From Planctomycetota bacterium (GTDB lineage: Bacteria > Planctomycetota > UBA8108 > UBA1146), in the NCBI GenBank assembly GCA_014240375.1, contig JAAZXB010000006.1:62001-126000 (forward strand): DNA of 64,000 nt, given 5' to 3'. Below the pieces are notes generated by a model, which was not told the origin of the DNA, did not search any database, and was given only the letters and a program-made list of their open reading frames with translations. The position numbers were made by a program, and so were the translations under genes. Of the stretch, positions 1-9,032 are shown piece by piece (position 1 is the first letter of the stretch; each line of letters opens with the position of its first letter).

Positions 1-1223
1 CATCCGAGGAGACGTCGCAATTGCACACCCTCCTCGACTACGGACAGGTATGGATCTCCTCTGTACTGCTGCTCCTCTCGATGTGGATCACCAGTGGAAG
101 TCTGGCCGACGAGATCGTGACCGGCAGGATGCGTGTTCTGGTGGTCCATCGTTACGGCAAGAGCGCACTCTTGCCGGGGAAATGGTTGGGCAGTTTGTGG
201 GCCATCCTGGCGCTACTGGTACCCGCCACAGCGATGCTCTGGATCCTCTGTGGACAGGTGGTGGAGAGTTCTACCGATCTGTTCGGTGAACCCGCGGTGG
301 CACTGGTGTCCCCCGATAGCATCGAGGTTACCCCTGAGGAGATCGAGAATTACATGGCACTCCAGATGCTGGAAGATCCAGCAGGCTGGGGAATGCTCGA
401 AAGAGACGAGGCGTATCGCATTGCTCGATCGCGTCTCGATCGTTGGTCGCGTTCGCTGGTCCAGGGAGTTCCGATGGAATACCACTTTCAGTATCCCGCT
501 GGATTGAGTGCCGGTGCAGTGCTCGAGATCAGGCCGTCGCTGGGTCGTCTTCATCGATCGGAGAGGGCCCGGATTCGCCTTCACCTGGCGGGCGATTCCA
601 GAGAAGTGGTACTCAGAAACTCGGTCAGGAGTCAAATTGAGCTTCCGGATCCACTGGTCGGCGAGACAGATGTCGTCATCACGATGGAGTTCCTCGGAGC
701 CGTTTCTGAAGGGATACGCATCTCTTCGTTGAACTGGAGCGGATCGGACGCTATGCAACTGAGGGTTCGAGAGGGTTCCTTGCTCTCCTCGCTGTTACGC
801 TCCCAGTTTTTGCTGTGGATCCGCTGTGGGTTCGTCGCTGCCCTGGGGTTGATGGTGTCGACTTTCCTCGGTTTGCCGGTGGCCACTCTACTGATGCTGT
901 GCTTCTTCATCGCTGCGGCCGGAGGAGGATTTACCGGTGCCTTTGATGATAGTCATGGAGGGGGCCATCACGATCCTCGGGATCAGGAACCTTCCCGGAT
1001 CCTCATCGATCTGCTGGCCAGTGGAGGGGAGTGGGTCGTCAGCCTCCTCGGGGATTGGAGTCGACATGTGACTGGCTCGCGCGTCGCTGCGGGAGAAAAT
1101 GTCAAGGTGTCGGAGGTCTACTCCGGGCTCACCACGATTGGTCTGATCTGGGTCGGTGTTGCTCTGCTACTGGGAAGCTGGATGAATTCCCGCAAGGAGC
1201 ACGGGTTGGGAGTGGACCGATGA
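1..1223 (+). CDS. ABC-2 type transporter permease, 5'-truncated by the window edge
   Basis: The reading frame is open to the left edge of the window, so the true start lies outside; the visible part is about 400 residues. The first helix is followed by a cytoplasmic stretch with ADEI..GRM and LLPGKWLG, which matches the conserved loop of ABC-2 permeases ('ADE...G...LL..P..R...LLGKWLG'). A long polar segment (about residues 85-245) probably lies outside the membrane, and a helix cluster follows near 265-305, with a last helix near 370-390. A His/Asp-rich loop (GGGHHDPRD) lies between them. The stop overlaps the next ATG (ATGA), so the two genes are translationally coupled. Substrate unknown; an ATPase partner would lie upstream of the window. 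Confidence 0.7.
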   Translation, partial: SEETSQLHTLLDYGQVWISSVLLLLSMWITSGSLADEIVTGRMRVLVVHRYGKSALLPGKWLGSLWAILALLVPATAMLWILCGQVVESSTDLFGEPAVALVSPDSIEVTPEEIENYMALQMLEDPAGWGMLERDEAYRIARSRLDRWSRSLVQGVPMEYHFQYPAGLSAGAVLEIRPSLGRLHRSERARIRLHLAGDSREVVLRNSVRSQIELPDPLVGETDVVITMEFLGAVSEGIRISSLNWSGSDAMQLRVREGSLLSSLLRSQFLLWIRCGFVAALGLMVSTFLGLPVATLLMLCFFIAAAGGGFTGAFDDSHGGGHHDPRDQEPSRILIDLLASGGEWVVSLLGDWSRHVTGSRVAAGENVKVSEVYSGLTTIGLIWVGVALLLGSWMNSRKEHGLGVDR

Positions 1224-2929
1224 TCCATCGATCCGAGGCGATTCCACTGTTGCTGTTTCTACTGCTGCTCGCTACTGCAGCAGCGATCACGATACCGCTC
1301 GATCGTGGGCTCGAAGAGGATGGAATCTCGTTGCCCATTTCTCGTGCCACTGGTGTTCCCGCCGATGTCTTGTTGATGCAGCAAACTCTGGGTGCTTTTC
1401 GAGGGTGGGCCATCGATGCGTTGTGGCTTCGAGCACTGGAACGCCGAGAACAGGGTCGGCTCCACGAATCGATGGAACTGGCGACCTGGATCACCAAACT
1501 ACAACCGTACTTTCCCAGGGTCTGGAATTTCCAGTCGTGGTTGCTGGCCTTTGAACTTGCCCTCGACAGCAGGGATCCACAGCAACGCTGGTCCTGGGTG
1601 CTGGAGTCGGTCGACCTGCTCAGGGGACCGGGATTGAGAGCGAATCCCTTCAGCCACGAGATTCACGGCCAACTCTCTTACCTGTTCTGGTTCAAGATCG
1701 GTGAGTTCCAGGATGAATCCGCAGGGTATTACCAGCGGCGACTGTGTCAGCGTTGGCGTGATATCCTCGGCGATCCTTCCGCGAGTGAGTCCCGGCCATA
1801 CCAGGAAGTTTTACAGAGGGTCGCTATAGCAGCAACGGAGGCCTCTTCCTCGACCCTACCGTGGCTACAAGATGCTCGCCTGGTCGTTGCCATCGAGAGG
1901 GCTCTCGACGATCCCGAGCCCGTCTTGCGAGAAGGAGTCGAGATTGCGATTCCCCTCCTTCCCGCCGAACATCGGCAAGAAGTGGAGGACATGTTGAGGC
2001 GACGCCTGCTGGAAGGCGAGTTGAACATGTCACCAGAACTGATGGAGAGACTCTCCTGGTATCTGGGCCCGGTCGATTGGCGAACTCCAGGGGCTCATGC
2101 CATTTACTGGGCAGCACAGGGGGTGCTTCGTTCCCGTCCCGGTGGACTTTCGGAATCACTCGATGACTCGAACATCGAGGCTGTCCTGGTGTCGACCAAT
2201 GTTCGAATCGGGCTGCAGAAGTTGGTTCGCTATGGACGTCCTCTACTCGATGAGCAGGGATCGCTGATCACCAGTTTGCCACAACCTGGAATCTTGCCCT
2301 CCTACGAGCGAGCTTTGGTCTGTCTCACCCAGGGGCAGGGGATTCCCGATGAATTGCTGCCCCGGATGCTGGAAATCCTCGCCGATTCGGTGGTGACAGC
2401 ATGGCTCCAGGGGGAGGACCCGATGGCGATTCAATTGCTGGGTCGATATCGGGACCTCGCCGGAGGCACCACTCAGCCATCCGCTGCAGCGCTGGAGTCG
2501 CAGATCGAGACCCTGGTACTCGGCACATTGACCGAAGAGGATGGAGAACGAGAGCGAAAAGGGTTGTTGATCGGGATTCGCGGTAAATCGCTGGTCGCCG
2601 GTGGTGGTGGAGGGACCGCTCAGGAGGCGGTCAGGGGAGATCAACTGGCGGATCGTCTGGAACAGAGATGGTACGGCCGGCGTTTACCCGATGTCCGTCG
2701 CAATTCGATTATTTCAGCACTCAGGACTCCTGAATTTTCAGCTCCGCTGTCGGTCAAGCGCAGAATCTGGGAAACTCTTGGTGCGGAAGAGAAGTTCGAT
2801 CTCGATGAAACTACCCGGAGTCTGTTGAAGATCGAAGCGAATCGTTTTGGCCAGAATCCGCAAGTGGCTTTCCCCGGGATCGGCAAGCAGCGAGGCCGGG
2901 CCGGAAGCCGTACTGAAAATGAGGATTGA
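1220..2929 (+). CDS. Membrane-anchored protein of unknown function
   Basis: 569 residues from the ATG that overlaps the previous stop; a longer frame exists upstream but would sit inside the permease gene. Residues 6-24 form one hydrophobic helix (PLLLFLLLLATAAAITI), a signal anchor. The next part (about 45-180) is rich in Trp, Leu and charged residues and reads like helical repeats (GWAIDALWLRALERREQGR, ATWITKLQP, VWNFQSWLLAFE), suggestive of TPR-like packing. A Gly-rich VAGGGGGT tract occurs near residue 455. I do not recognise the family. Coupling to the ABC permease suggests it belongs to that transporter or its cargo pathway. Confidence 0.7.
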   Translation: MIHRSEAIPLLLFLLLLATAAAITIPLDRGLEEDGISLPISRATGVPADVLLMQQTLGAFRGWAIDALWLRALERREQGRLHESMELATWITKLQPYFPRVWNFQSWLLAFELALDSRDPQQRWSWVLESVDLLRGPGLRANPFSHEIHGQLSYLFWFKIGEFQDESAGYYQRRLCQRWRDILGDPSASESRPYQEVLQRVAIAATEASSSTLPWLQDARLVVAIERALDDPEPVLREGVEIAIPLLPAEHRQEVEDMLRRRLLEGELNMSPELMERLSWYLGPVDWRTPGAHAIYWAAQGVLRSRPGGLSESLDDSNIEAVLVSTNVRIGLQKLVRYGRPLLDEQGSLITSLPQPGILPSYERALVCLTQGQGIPDELLPRMLEILADSVVTAWLQGEDPMAIQLLGRYRDLAGGTTQPSAAALESQIETLVLGTLTEEDGERERKGLLIGIRGKSLVAGGGGGTAQEAVRGDQLADRLEQRWYGRRLPDVRRNSIISALRTPEFSAPLSVKRRIWETLGAEEKFDLDETTRSLLKIEANRFGQNPQVAFPGIGKQRGRAGSRTENED

Positions 2930-2943
2930 TGGAGAATAAAGAA

Positions 2944-4008
2944 ATGACGCAGAAGTGGATCTCTGAACTCCCGAAAGTGCAACTACACGACCATCTCGAT
3001 GGAGGCCTCCGTCCCTCGACCATCATCGAACTCGCCGACGAGAGAGGAATTGAACTTCCGTCGAATGACCCTGACCAGCTGGGGTCATGGTTTTTCAGAG
3101 GTGCGGATCAGGGAAGTTTACCGAAGTATCTGGAAGGATTCTCGGTCACTACTTCAGTGATGCAAGATGAAGAGGCGCTCCACAGAGTCGCCAGAGAGCA
3201 TGTCGAAGGCCTCGCAGCAGATGGTGTGATCTACGGAGAGGTTCGGTTCGCACCGGTTCTTCATGTCGAGAAGGGGCTCGATTCTGCAGCGGTTCTCGAG
3301 GCGGTACTGGACGGGATCGCTGTCGGGTGTCAAAGCACCGGCATCGATGTCAGGATCATCGTCTGCTCCCTGAGGCATATGGACCCGCAGATTTCGCTGC
3401 GTTCGGCGGAGGTGGCGGTTCAGTTCAGAGATCGTGGAGTGGTCGGATTTGATCTGGCTGGCGACGAGTCGGGGCACCCTCCCGCAGATCATAATGAAGC
3501 GTTTCATTTCCTTCGCCGGAGTAATTTCAACATCACCATTCATGCGGGAGAGGCGTTTGGCCTCTCCTCCATCTGGCAAGCGATCCAGCACTGCGGTGCT
3601 CATCGGATCGGTCACGCCACTCGACTGGTGGAGGACGATACTGTTCCAGGAGATCATCGCGGCACTCTAGGGGAGTACATCCTCGATCACAGGATCCCCC
3701 TCGAGATGTGTCTCTCCTCCAATCTCCACACCGGAGCGGTTTCATCCCTCGTCGATCACCCGTTTCCCAGATATCTGAGGGAAGGGTATCGTGTCGGTCT
3801 CAATGTCGATAACACGTTGATGTCGGCCACCACCCTGTCGAAGGAATGGCAACTCGCCGTGGACTTGTTCGGACTCGGACTCGGCGATCTGGAACGGATC
3901 GCCGTCAATTCGATGAAGAGCGCATTCTGCGAGCACTCGACCCGTCGCAAGGTGATCCAGGGGCAGTTGCTACCACGATTCCGTGCGGTTCAGGACGCGA
4001 AGAGTTGA
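2944..4008 (+). CDS. add: Adenosine deaminase
   Basis: Hydrolytic deamination of adenosine to inosine in purine salvage. About 354 residues, normal for bacterial enzymes. Zinc and catalytic motifs are visible: HDHLDG near the N-terminus (metal His pair), HAGE (His and catalytic Glu), RIGHATR (His), and NVDN in place of the usual SxNTDDP metal-Asp segment. The ATG at 2944 is preferred because a GGAG lies 9 bases upstream; an ATG at 2929 overlaps the previous stop and is also possible. A purine nucleoside phosphorylase at 59.9 kb would take the inosine onward. The deviating final motif leaves room for a related substrate such as an adenosine derivative. Confidence 0.88.
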   Translation: MTQKWISELPKVQLHDHLDGGLRPSTIIELADERGIELPSNDPDQLGSWFFRGADQGSLPKYLEGFSVTTSVMQDEEALHRVAREHVEGLAADGVIYGEVRFAPVLHVEKGLDSAAVLEAVLDGIAVGCQSTGIDVRIIVCSLRHMDPQISLRSAEVAVQFRDRGVVGFDLAGDESGHPPADHNEAFHFLRRSNFNITIHAGEAFGLSSIWQAIQHCGAHRIGHATRLVEDDTVPGDHRGTLGEYILDHRIPLEMCLSSNLHTGAVSSLVDHPFPRYLREGYRVGLNVDNTLMSATTLSKEWQLAVDLFGLGLGDLERIAVNSMKSAFCEHSTRRKVIQGQLLPRFRAVQDAKS

Positions 4009-4085
4009 ACCTCGGTCCAGTTGGGTGAATAATACAATCCGGTGTCTAAACGACAGTTTCCCGCAGTAGATTCCTGGAGAACCAG

Positions 4086-6095
4086 ATGTCCGATTTGATA
4101 GCGAAGTTGCAGCAGCGAGAGGTTTCCAGGAGATCTCAGGAGGTTCGTCTAGAGGGGCGAGTTCTCCATCTGGTCGATGATGCCGAAGCGATGGTCCAGC
4201 AACTGTCTGGGACCGATCTTCCTCTCGATCACGGACTGACCTATCGCGATAACATCTCCACCGACGAGATCACCCCTGCCTACGTTTGCTACTATCACGA
4301 CGAAACCCTCGGTGAGTTCCCCTATGTTGGATACTCCGCCGGGGGGGAGTTCCCGATCACCAGGAGTTCCATCAAGGACGGCGGATTTGCTGCCGCCGTC
4401 AGTGGTAAGCGAAGGGGCAAGGGGTCCAGTCGTGAGGCGTCCCCTTACGCGGAACTGTGTGCTGGAATCCATCTGATCTTCGCCGAGAATATCGAACGGA
4501 TTTATCAGCAAAACTGCCACAATCTGGGATTGCTGACCTGTACCGATTTCTCGGTTCTCGAGCGATTGGTCGCCGGAGAATCGGTCCCCCTCGACGAGTT
4601 CAAGAAGGGGAAGGATCCCGTCACCTGCCAGATCATCGACTGGGGAGGACTGTTCGAGTTCAATCTAGCACGATTGCAGGGAAAGGTAGATCTATCCGGT
4701 CCCATCGCAGCGAACGGACCACAGACCATCACACAGAAGATTTTTGCCCGCAGCCGAATTCTCGATTCTGCAACCGGGCAGGTCGGAAGTGATAGTGCCG
4801 AAATCGGTGACGCTGGGTTCTTCCAGACCGACATCCGTTTCAGCCATGAATACGTGACTCCGATGGCAGCCTCCTTCTTTGAGCAGAAGGTGGGAAAGGG
4901 AGAACCGCTGACCGATCCCGATTCCGTCATCTTCTTCCGCGATCATTTGACCTTCCTCGAGCAGGCCATCACTCCTGAACGACGGAAGATGGGACTGCTT
5001 CAAACTGCTGAGCAATTGAAAATCAAGCAGGAGGAGTTTGCTCACGCCTATGACATCACCTTGCACGGGGAAACCGGGCTCGGAGGGTCGGAGGCGATTT
5101 GTCACTCCAAGATCATCCAGGACTACGCGCTCCCCGGTCAGTTGATCATCGGGAGTGATTCACATACTCCTCACTCTGGTGCCCTCGGATGCGTTGCTTT
5201 CGGTGTCGGTACCACTGCGATCTTCAACTCATGGATCACAAAAGATGTGTACTCGACGGTTCCCGAAACGGTTCGCATCGAGGTGCGTGGAAAGAGACCT
5301 GCAGGAATCACTGCCAAGGACATGATGTTGGCGATCCTCCGGGAGCCATATGTCGCAGAGGGTCATGCGATCGCCAAGATGGTGGAGTACTGCGGAAATG
5401 CAGTGGAAGAACTCTCCATCGATGAGAGAGCCACGATGACCAACATGGCTGCAGAGGTGGGAGCGTTCAGTGGAATCATCGTTCCTGACGAGAAAACGGT
5501 CGAGTTCCTCGTTGCAGAGCGAGGATTGGACCCGCAGCAGGCTCGCCAGTACTGCGAGGGCCTGTTCTCCGATGAAGGAGCCAACTACTGCCACGAGATC
5601 GTCATAGAAGTCGAAGATCTCGAACCGTTGGTGGCCCTCCCTGGAGATCCCGGAAACGGGGTTGAGATTTCCAAGCTGGAAAAAACTGTCGTCATAGACA
5701 TCGCCTATGGTGGGTCCTGCACTGCGGGCAAAAAAGAGGACATGAACATGTACGCCGAGGTTCTCCGCCACGGATTGGAACAAGGGCGACGAGTGGCGGA
5801 TGGGGTCGAGTTCTGGATCCAGTTCGGATCCCAGGAGGTCAAGGAGTACTGTCGCGAGATGGGCTATCTGGAGATCTTCGAAAAGGCCGGAGCTCAGGTC
5901 ATCGAGCCTTCTTGCGGAGCCTGCATCAATGCTGGTCCAGGGGTCAGTCGTACACCCGAGCAGGTCAGTGTCAGCGCCGTCAACCGCAACTTTCCGGGAC
6001 GGTCAGGACCAGGACAGGTGTATCTGGCCAGTCCGCTGACGGTTGCCGCCAGTGCACTGGCGGGCCACATCGTGGCGTTCAACAGGGATCAATGA
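4086..6095 (+). CDS. Aconitase / 3-isopropylmalate dehydratase family enzyme, swivel domain first
   Basis: A 669-residue single chain. Residues about 45-185 are a LeuD-like swivel domain (YRDNISTDEITPAY, GKGSSRE, NCHNLGLL). From about 205 a LeuC-like catalytic part follows (QTITQKIFARS, GSDSHTPHSGALG, GGSCTAGKKED, SCGACINAGPG). Three cysteines fit [4Fe-4S] ligands: one in GGSC and two in the CGAC. In LeuCD and ordinary aconitase the swivel follows the catalytic domains, so this is a permuted order, partly like AcnB but without its HEAT-like domain. ATG 4086 has GGAG 6 bases upstream. Substrate (citrate, isopropylmalate, homocitrate or other) cannot be decided from sequence alone; no leuA or leuB lies nearby. 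Confidence 0.82.
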   Translation: MSDLIAKLQQREVSRRSQEVRLEGRVLHLVDDAEAMVQQLSGTDLPLDHGLTYRDNISTDEITPAYVCYYHDETLGEFPYVGYSAGGEFPITRSSIKDGGFAAAVSGKRRGKGSSREASPYAELCAGIHLIFAENIERIYQQNCHNLGLLTCTDFSVLERLVAGESVPLDEFKKGKDPVTCQIIDWGGLFEFNLARLQGKVDLSGPIAANGPQTITQKIFARSRILDSATGQVGSDSAEIGDAGFFQTDIRFSHEYVTPMAASFFEQKVGKGEPLTDPDSVIFFRDHLTFLEQAITPERRKMGLLQTAEQLKIKQEEFAHAYDITLHGETGLGGSEAICHSKIIQDYALPGQLIIGSDSHTPHSGALGCVAFGVGTTAIFNSWITKDVYSTVPETVRIEVRGKRPAGITAKDMMLAILREPYVAEGHAIAKMVEYCGNAVEELSIDERATMTNMAAEVGAFSGIIVPDEKTVEFLVAERGLDPQQARQYCEGLFSDEGANYCHEIVIEVEDLEPLVALPGDPGNGVEISKLEKTVVIDIAYGGSCTAGKKEDMNMYAEVLRHGLEQGRRVADGVEFWIQFGSQEVKEYCREMGYLEIFEKAGAQVIEPSCGACINAGPGVSRTPEQVSVSAVNRNFPGRSGPGQVYLASPLTVAASALAGHIVAFNRDQ

Positions 6096-6151
6096 GCGAC
6101 TTGAGATCGATCGCAGTCTCCACCGCTGCAGTATCATCATCCGCCGCGTTG

Positions 6152-6553
6152 TCATCGATGGAGACCGGCAACTCTGGCCAGTTCGGTCCGAAGTTCTAGT
6201 TGCCTGGAGACCGGTTCGATGAGGTCGAGGTAGCAAACACCATCCCGTGCGGAGCGGTCCGGTTGCCAGGGCACTGCGGAATCCTTCTCGATCGCGCTTA
6301 TCACTTCTCGGACCACCGGAAATCGCCGGGGATCGTCCGCAGCGAACGAGTCGCTAGCGGCTCGCCACCACGATTCTCCTCGTAGTAGCCACTGGTGCCA
6401 ACGCGCTGGGAGTTCACTGCCCAGGTGAAGTGTCAGGTCTTCGACCAGCCTGCGAATCAGCGGCAATGAGCACTGGATCAACTTCGTTTCCACGACGCGA
6501 ATCCGTTCGAGCGCCAGAATCCGCTCGCATGCATCTTCATTGCTGTTCATCAT
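6152..6553 (-). CDS. Small helical protein, unknown function
   Basis: About 133 residues with no recognised motif. The composition is plausible for a real protein: amphipathic helices (ILALERIRVVETKLIQ, LIRRLVEDLTLHLG), a Trp-rich centre (ARWHQWLLRGESWWRAA), and a C-terminal helix (EPVSRQLELRTELARV). Two ATGs lie at 6553 and 6550. It diverges from the DUF72 gene, whose likely start is at 6600, so the promoter region would be only about 45 bases. No other gene explains this interval after the aconitase stop. It could also be a chance frame. Confidence 0.45.
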   Translation of the reverse strand: MMNSNEDACERILALERIRVVETKLIQCSLPLIRRLVEDLTLHLGSELPARWHQWLLRGESWWRAASDSFAADDPRRFPVVREVISAIEKDSAVPWQPDRSARDGVCYLDLIEPVSRQLELRTELARVAGLHR

Positions 6554-6599
6554 GAGCACCTGTCGTTTATCTCGTGTTCTCCAGGTGAATGGGCCTGGA

Positions 6600-7448
6600 A
6601 TGGAGTGGCCGTTGTTTGATCAAGACTCAGGGCTCTATATCGGCACATCATCCTGGTCCGAGAAAAGTTGGCAAGGGGTCTTTTATCCCGAGGGTCTCGC
6701 ACCCCGGGAGTTCATCCGCCATTACTCGAAGATGTACGACAGCGTCGAGATCGACGCGACCTTCTACGCCATTCCCTCCCGCAGTACCGTGGAAGGGTGG
6801 AGAGAGAGAACTCCGCCTGGATTCCAGTTTGCGGCCAAGGTTCCACGAGTGATCACTCATGACAAGGTTCTGGTGGACGCTCAGGAAGAGATGGAACTCT
6901 TCGTCGAGACGATGCAGTGGCTCGGTGATCGACTCGGGCCATTGTTACTGCAGTTTCCATACTTCAATCGAAAAGCATTTTCGAGCCCCGAGCCCTTTTT
7001 TGATCGTCTCGATCAATTTTTGACGAGGATTCCCGTGGGGCCCAGATACGTGGTGGAAGTCAGGAATCGCCACTGGGTGGGTCGACGATTGGAGCAATTA
7101 CTCCGGCGCCATGGGGTGTCGCTGGCCTGGGTAGATCAGGCATGGATGCCGGAGCCGGAAGACTGGCCTCGATTGCTCGACGGCCCCGGGGCTGGCCCGG
7201 GTTATTTCAGGTTTCTGGGTGATCATAAGCAGATGGATCAACTCACTGATAAGTGGGACCGCCAGGTGGTGGATCGCCGCGATCGACTGGCACGCTGGGT
7301 ACCGCTGATGCGGACCTTTCGCGAAGCGGGAGTGGATGTCTTCGGCTTCTTCAACAATCACTATGCCGGTCATGCACCGGCAACAGTCGAAGATTTCAGA
7401 TCGCTATGGGGTGCGGGAGCAGATCACTCGTCTTCATCTTCGAATTGA
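6600..7448 (+). CDS. DUF72 family protein (TIM-barrel fold)
   Basis: About 282 residues. Family signatures: an N-terminal GLYIGTSSWSEKSWQGVFYP, a FYAIPS segment, FQFAAKVPR, GPLLLQFP, VVEVRNRHW and a late FFNNHYAGHAP. The ATG at 6600 places the start 11 residues before the conserved YIGTS strand, as is normal for the family; a TTG (6540) and an ATG (6552) further up would overlap the divergent gene. The 3' end overlaps the convergent pyruvate kinase gene by 25 bases. The biochemical role of DUF72 proteins is not established; some are annotated as nuclease-like, without proof here. Confidence 0.9.
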   Translation: MEWPLFDQDSGLYIGTSSWSEKSWQGVFYPEGLAPREFIRHYSKMYDSVEIDATFYAIPSRSTVEGWRERTPPGFQFAAKVPRVITHDKVLVDAQEEMELFVETMQWLGDRLGPLLLQFPYFNRKAFSSPEPFFDRLDQFLTRIPVGPRYVVEVRNRHWVGRRLEQLLRRHGVSLAWVDQAWMPEPEDWPRLLDGPGAGPGYFRFLGDHKQMDQLTDKWDRQVVDRRDRLARWVPLMRTFREAGVDVFGFFNNHYAGHAPATVEDFRSLWGAGADHSSSSSN

Positions 7449-8905
7449 TGGGGTCCCTCCAGGCCAGTCCACGATCCCACCCGGTACACCAGCATCAGGT
7501 TGGTCCGACCCATTCGATGAGTGGGAGCGCCCATCAACAACACAAGCAGATCACCTTGGGCAGCAACTTCATCGGTCTGGATCGTCTTGTCCAGTTCCTG
7601 GATCAACTCATCGGTGGTTCGGGCGGGGAGGATCTGGTAGGGACGAACTCCCCACACCAGGGTCAGGCGATCTCGAACCGTCTGATTGGTGGTGAAGGCA
7701 AGGATCGGGCGTTCCGGTCGGCGTCGGGAAGCCAGCAGTGCGGTCGATCCTGACCGGGTAAATGCGCAAAGCGCATGGGCGTCGACATCATGGGCCACCT
7801 GGCAACCCGCGTCGGTGACCGCTTCTGCGGGCGAGTTGGTCGACCTCTCTCGCCTCTTCCGGATGAAGGGCTGGACCGCATTTTGCTCGGTGTAATGGAT
7901 CACATTCGACATCATCCTGACCGATTCGATCGGATAATCTCCGATCGCAGTTTCCCCCGAGAGCATCACCGCATCGGTGCCATCGAGTACTGCATTGGCT
8001 ACATCACTCGCCTCTGCACGTGTCGGACGTGGATTTCTCGTCATGCTATCGAGCATCTGTGTTGCGGTGATGATCGGGCGTCCCAACTTCAACCCTTCAG
8101 CGATGATGCGCTTCTGGATGACGGGCACTCGTTCCGGCGGGATCTCCACTCCCAGGTCTCCACGAGCGACCATCGCCCCCCAGGAATTTTCGAGGATCGG
8201 GGTGATGTTATCGACCGCCAACGGCTTTTCGATCTTGGAGATGATGGGGATATCTGAGCCTTTGCTGGCGAGCAAGTCGCGCAACTGAATCACATCTTCA
8301 GGTTTCCTGACGAAGGAGAGAGCGATGAAGTCGACATTCATCGAAGTGGCGAAGATGGCGTCTTCGCAATCCTTCTCGGTGATCGCCGGGGCAGAGACGT
8401 GACTTCCGGGCAAGTTGATGCCCTTACGAGGATGAATCAGCCCGGCATTTGCAGCCCTCGCGATCACCAGCCCCTTCTCGACGGTAATTGTCTCGAAGGC
8501 GATGTTCCCGTCATCGATAAGGATGGGATCACCGACAGAGAGATCCTTGTCGAGCAGGTCATAGTCGCTTCCGATTTCTTCGTTTCCAGGAGTGCGTCCG
8601 ACCGCGATCCGGATCTCCTCTCCCTGTTCGATAGGAATCGGATCTCCTTCAAAATAGGAGAGGCGAATCTTCGGTCCCTGTAGGTCGTACAGGATACCGA
8701 TCGGACGACCCACTCGATTTGCGATCTCTCGGACCATCTCGATGGTCGTCCGATCCTGGTCGTGGGCTCCATGGGAAGCATTGATCCTGACCACATCGAG
8801 ACCCGCCTCGAACATTCCTCGAAGGACTTCGGGGGAATTGGAGGCGGGGCCGAGGGTGCCCACGATCTTGGTTTGTCTGAACGCAGATGAGTGATTTGAT
8901 TCCAT
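7424..8905 (-). CDS. pyk: Pyruvate kinase
   Basis: 493 residues; converts phosphoenolpyruvate and ADP to pyruvate and ATP, the last step of glycolysis. The N-terminal TKIVGTLGPAS and RINASHG (usual RxNFSHG), the active-site ISKIEKP, MVARGDLGVE, TATQMLDSM and GTDAVMLSGETAIG blocks are all present, followed by a complete C-terminal allosteric-type domain ending in a Met/Gly-rich segment and an acidic tail. No clear Shine-Dalgarno sequence precedes the ATG at 8905. It is a single-gene unit, convergent with the DUF72 gene, and lies downstream of the terminator that ends the dockerin-type gene. Confidence 0.95.
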   Translation of the reverse strand: MESNHSSAFRQTKIVGTLGPASNSPEVLRGMFEAGLDVVRINASHGAHDQDRTTIEMVREIANRVGRPIGILYDLQGPKIRLSYFEGDPIPIEQGEEIRIAVGRTPGNEEIGSDYDLLDKDLSVGDPILIDDGNIAFETITVEKGLVIARAANAGLIHPRKGINLPGSHVSAPAITEKDCEDAIFATSMNVDFIALSFVRKPEDVIQLRDLLASKGSDIPIISKIEKPLAVDNITPILENSWGAMVARGDLGVEIPPERVPVIQKRIIAEGLKLGRPIITATQMLDSMTRNPRPTRAEASDVANAVLDGTDAVMLSGETAIGDYPIESVRMMSNVIHYTEQNAVQPFIRKRRERSTNSPAEAVTDAGCQVAHDVDAHALCAFTRSGSTALLASRRRPERPILAFTTNQTVRDRLTLVWGVRPYQILPARTTDELIQELDKTIQTDEVAAQGDLLVLLMGAPTHRMGRTNLMLVYRVGSWTGLEGPHQFEDEDE

Positions 8906-8970
8906 TGTTCAATGATGGCCGGATCTGACTCTGCTGTAAAGAGAACACCGGATCGAAGCGGCCTTGAAGG

Positions 8971-9010
8971 AAAAAGAAGGCTCGGAACGCCGATTGGAGT
9001 CCCGAGCCTT
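8971..9010 (-). terminator. Rho-independent terminator of the dockerin-type gene
   Basis: Read on the minus strand, AAGGCTCGG (9010-9002) pairs with CCGAGCCTT (8985-8977) around a 16-base loop and is followed at once by CTTTTTCC. It lies 23 bases past the stop at 9033, and so separates this transcript from pyruvate kinase. Confidence 0.8.
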
Positions 9011-9032
9011 CCATCCTCGCAGAGCACTCTGG

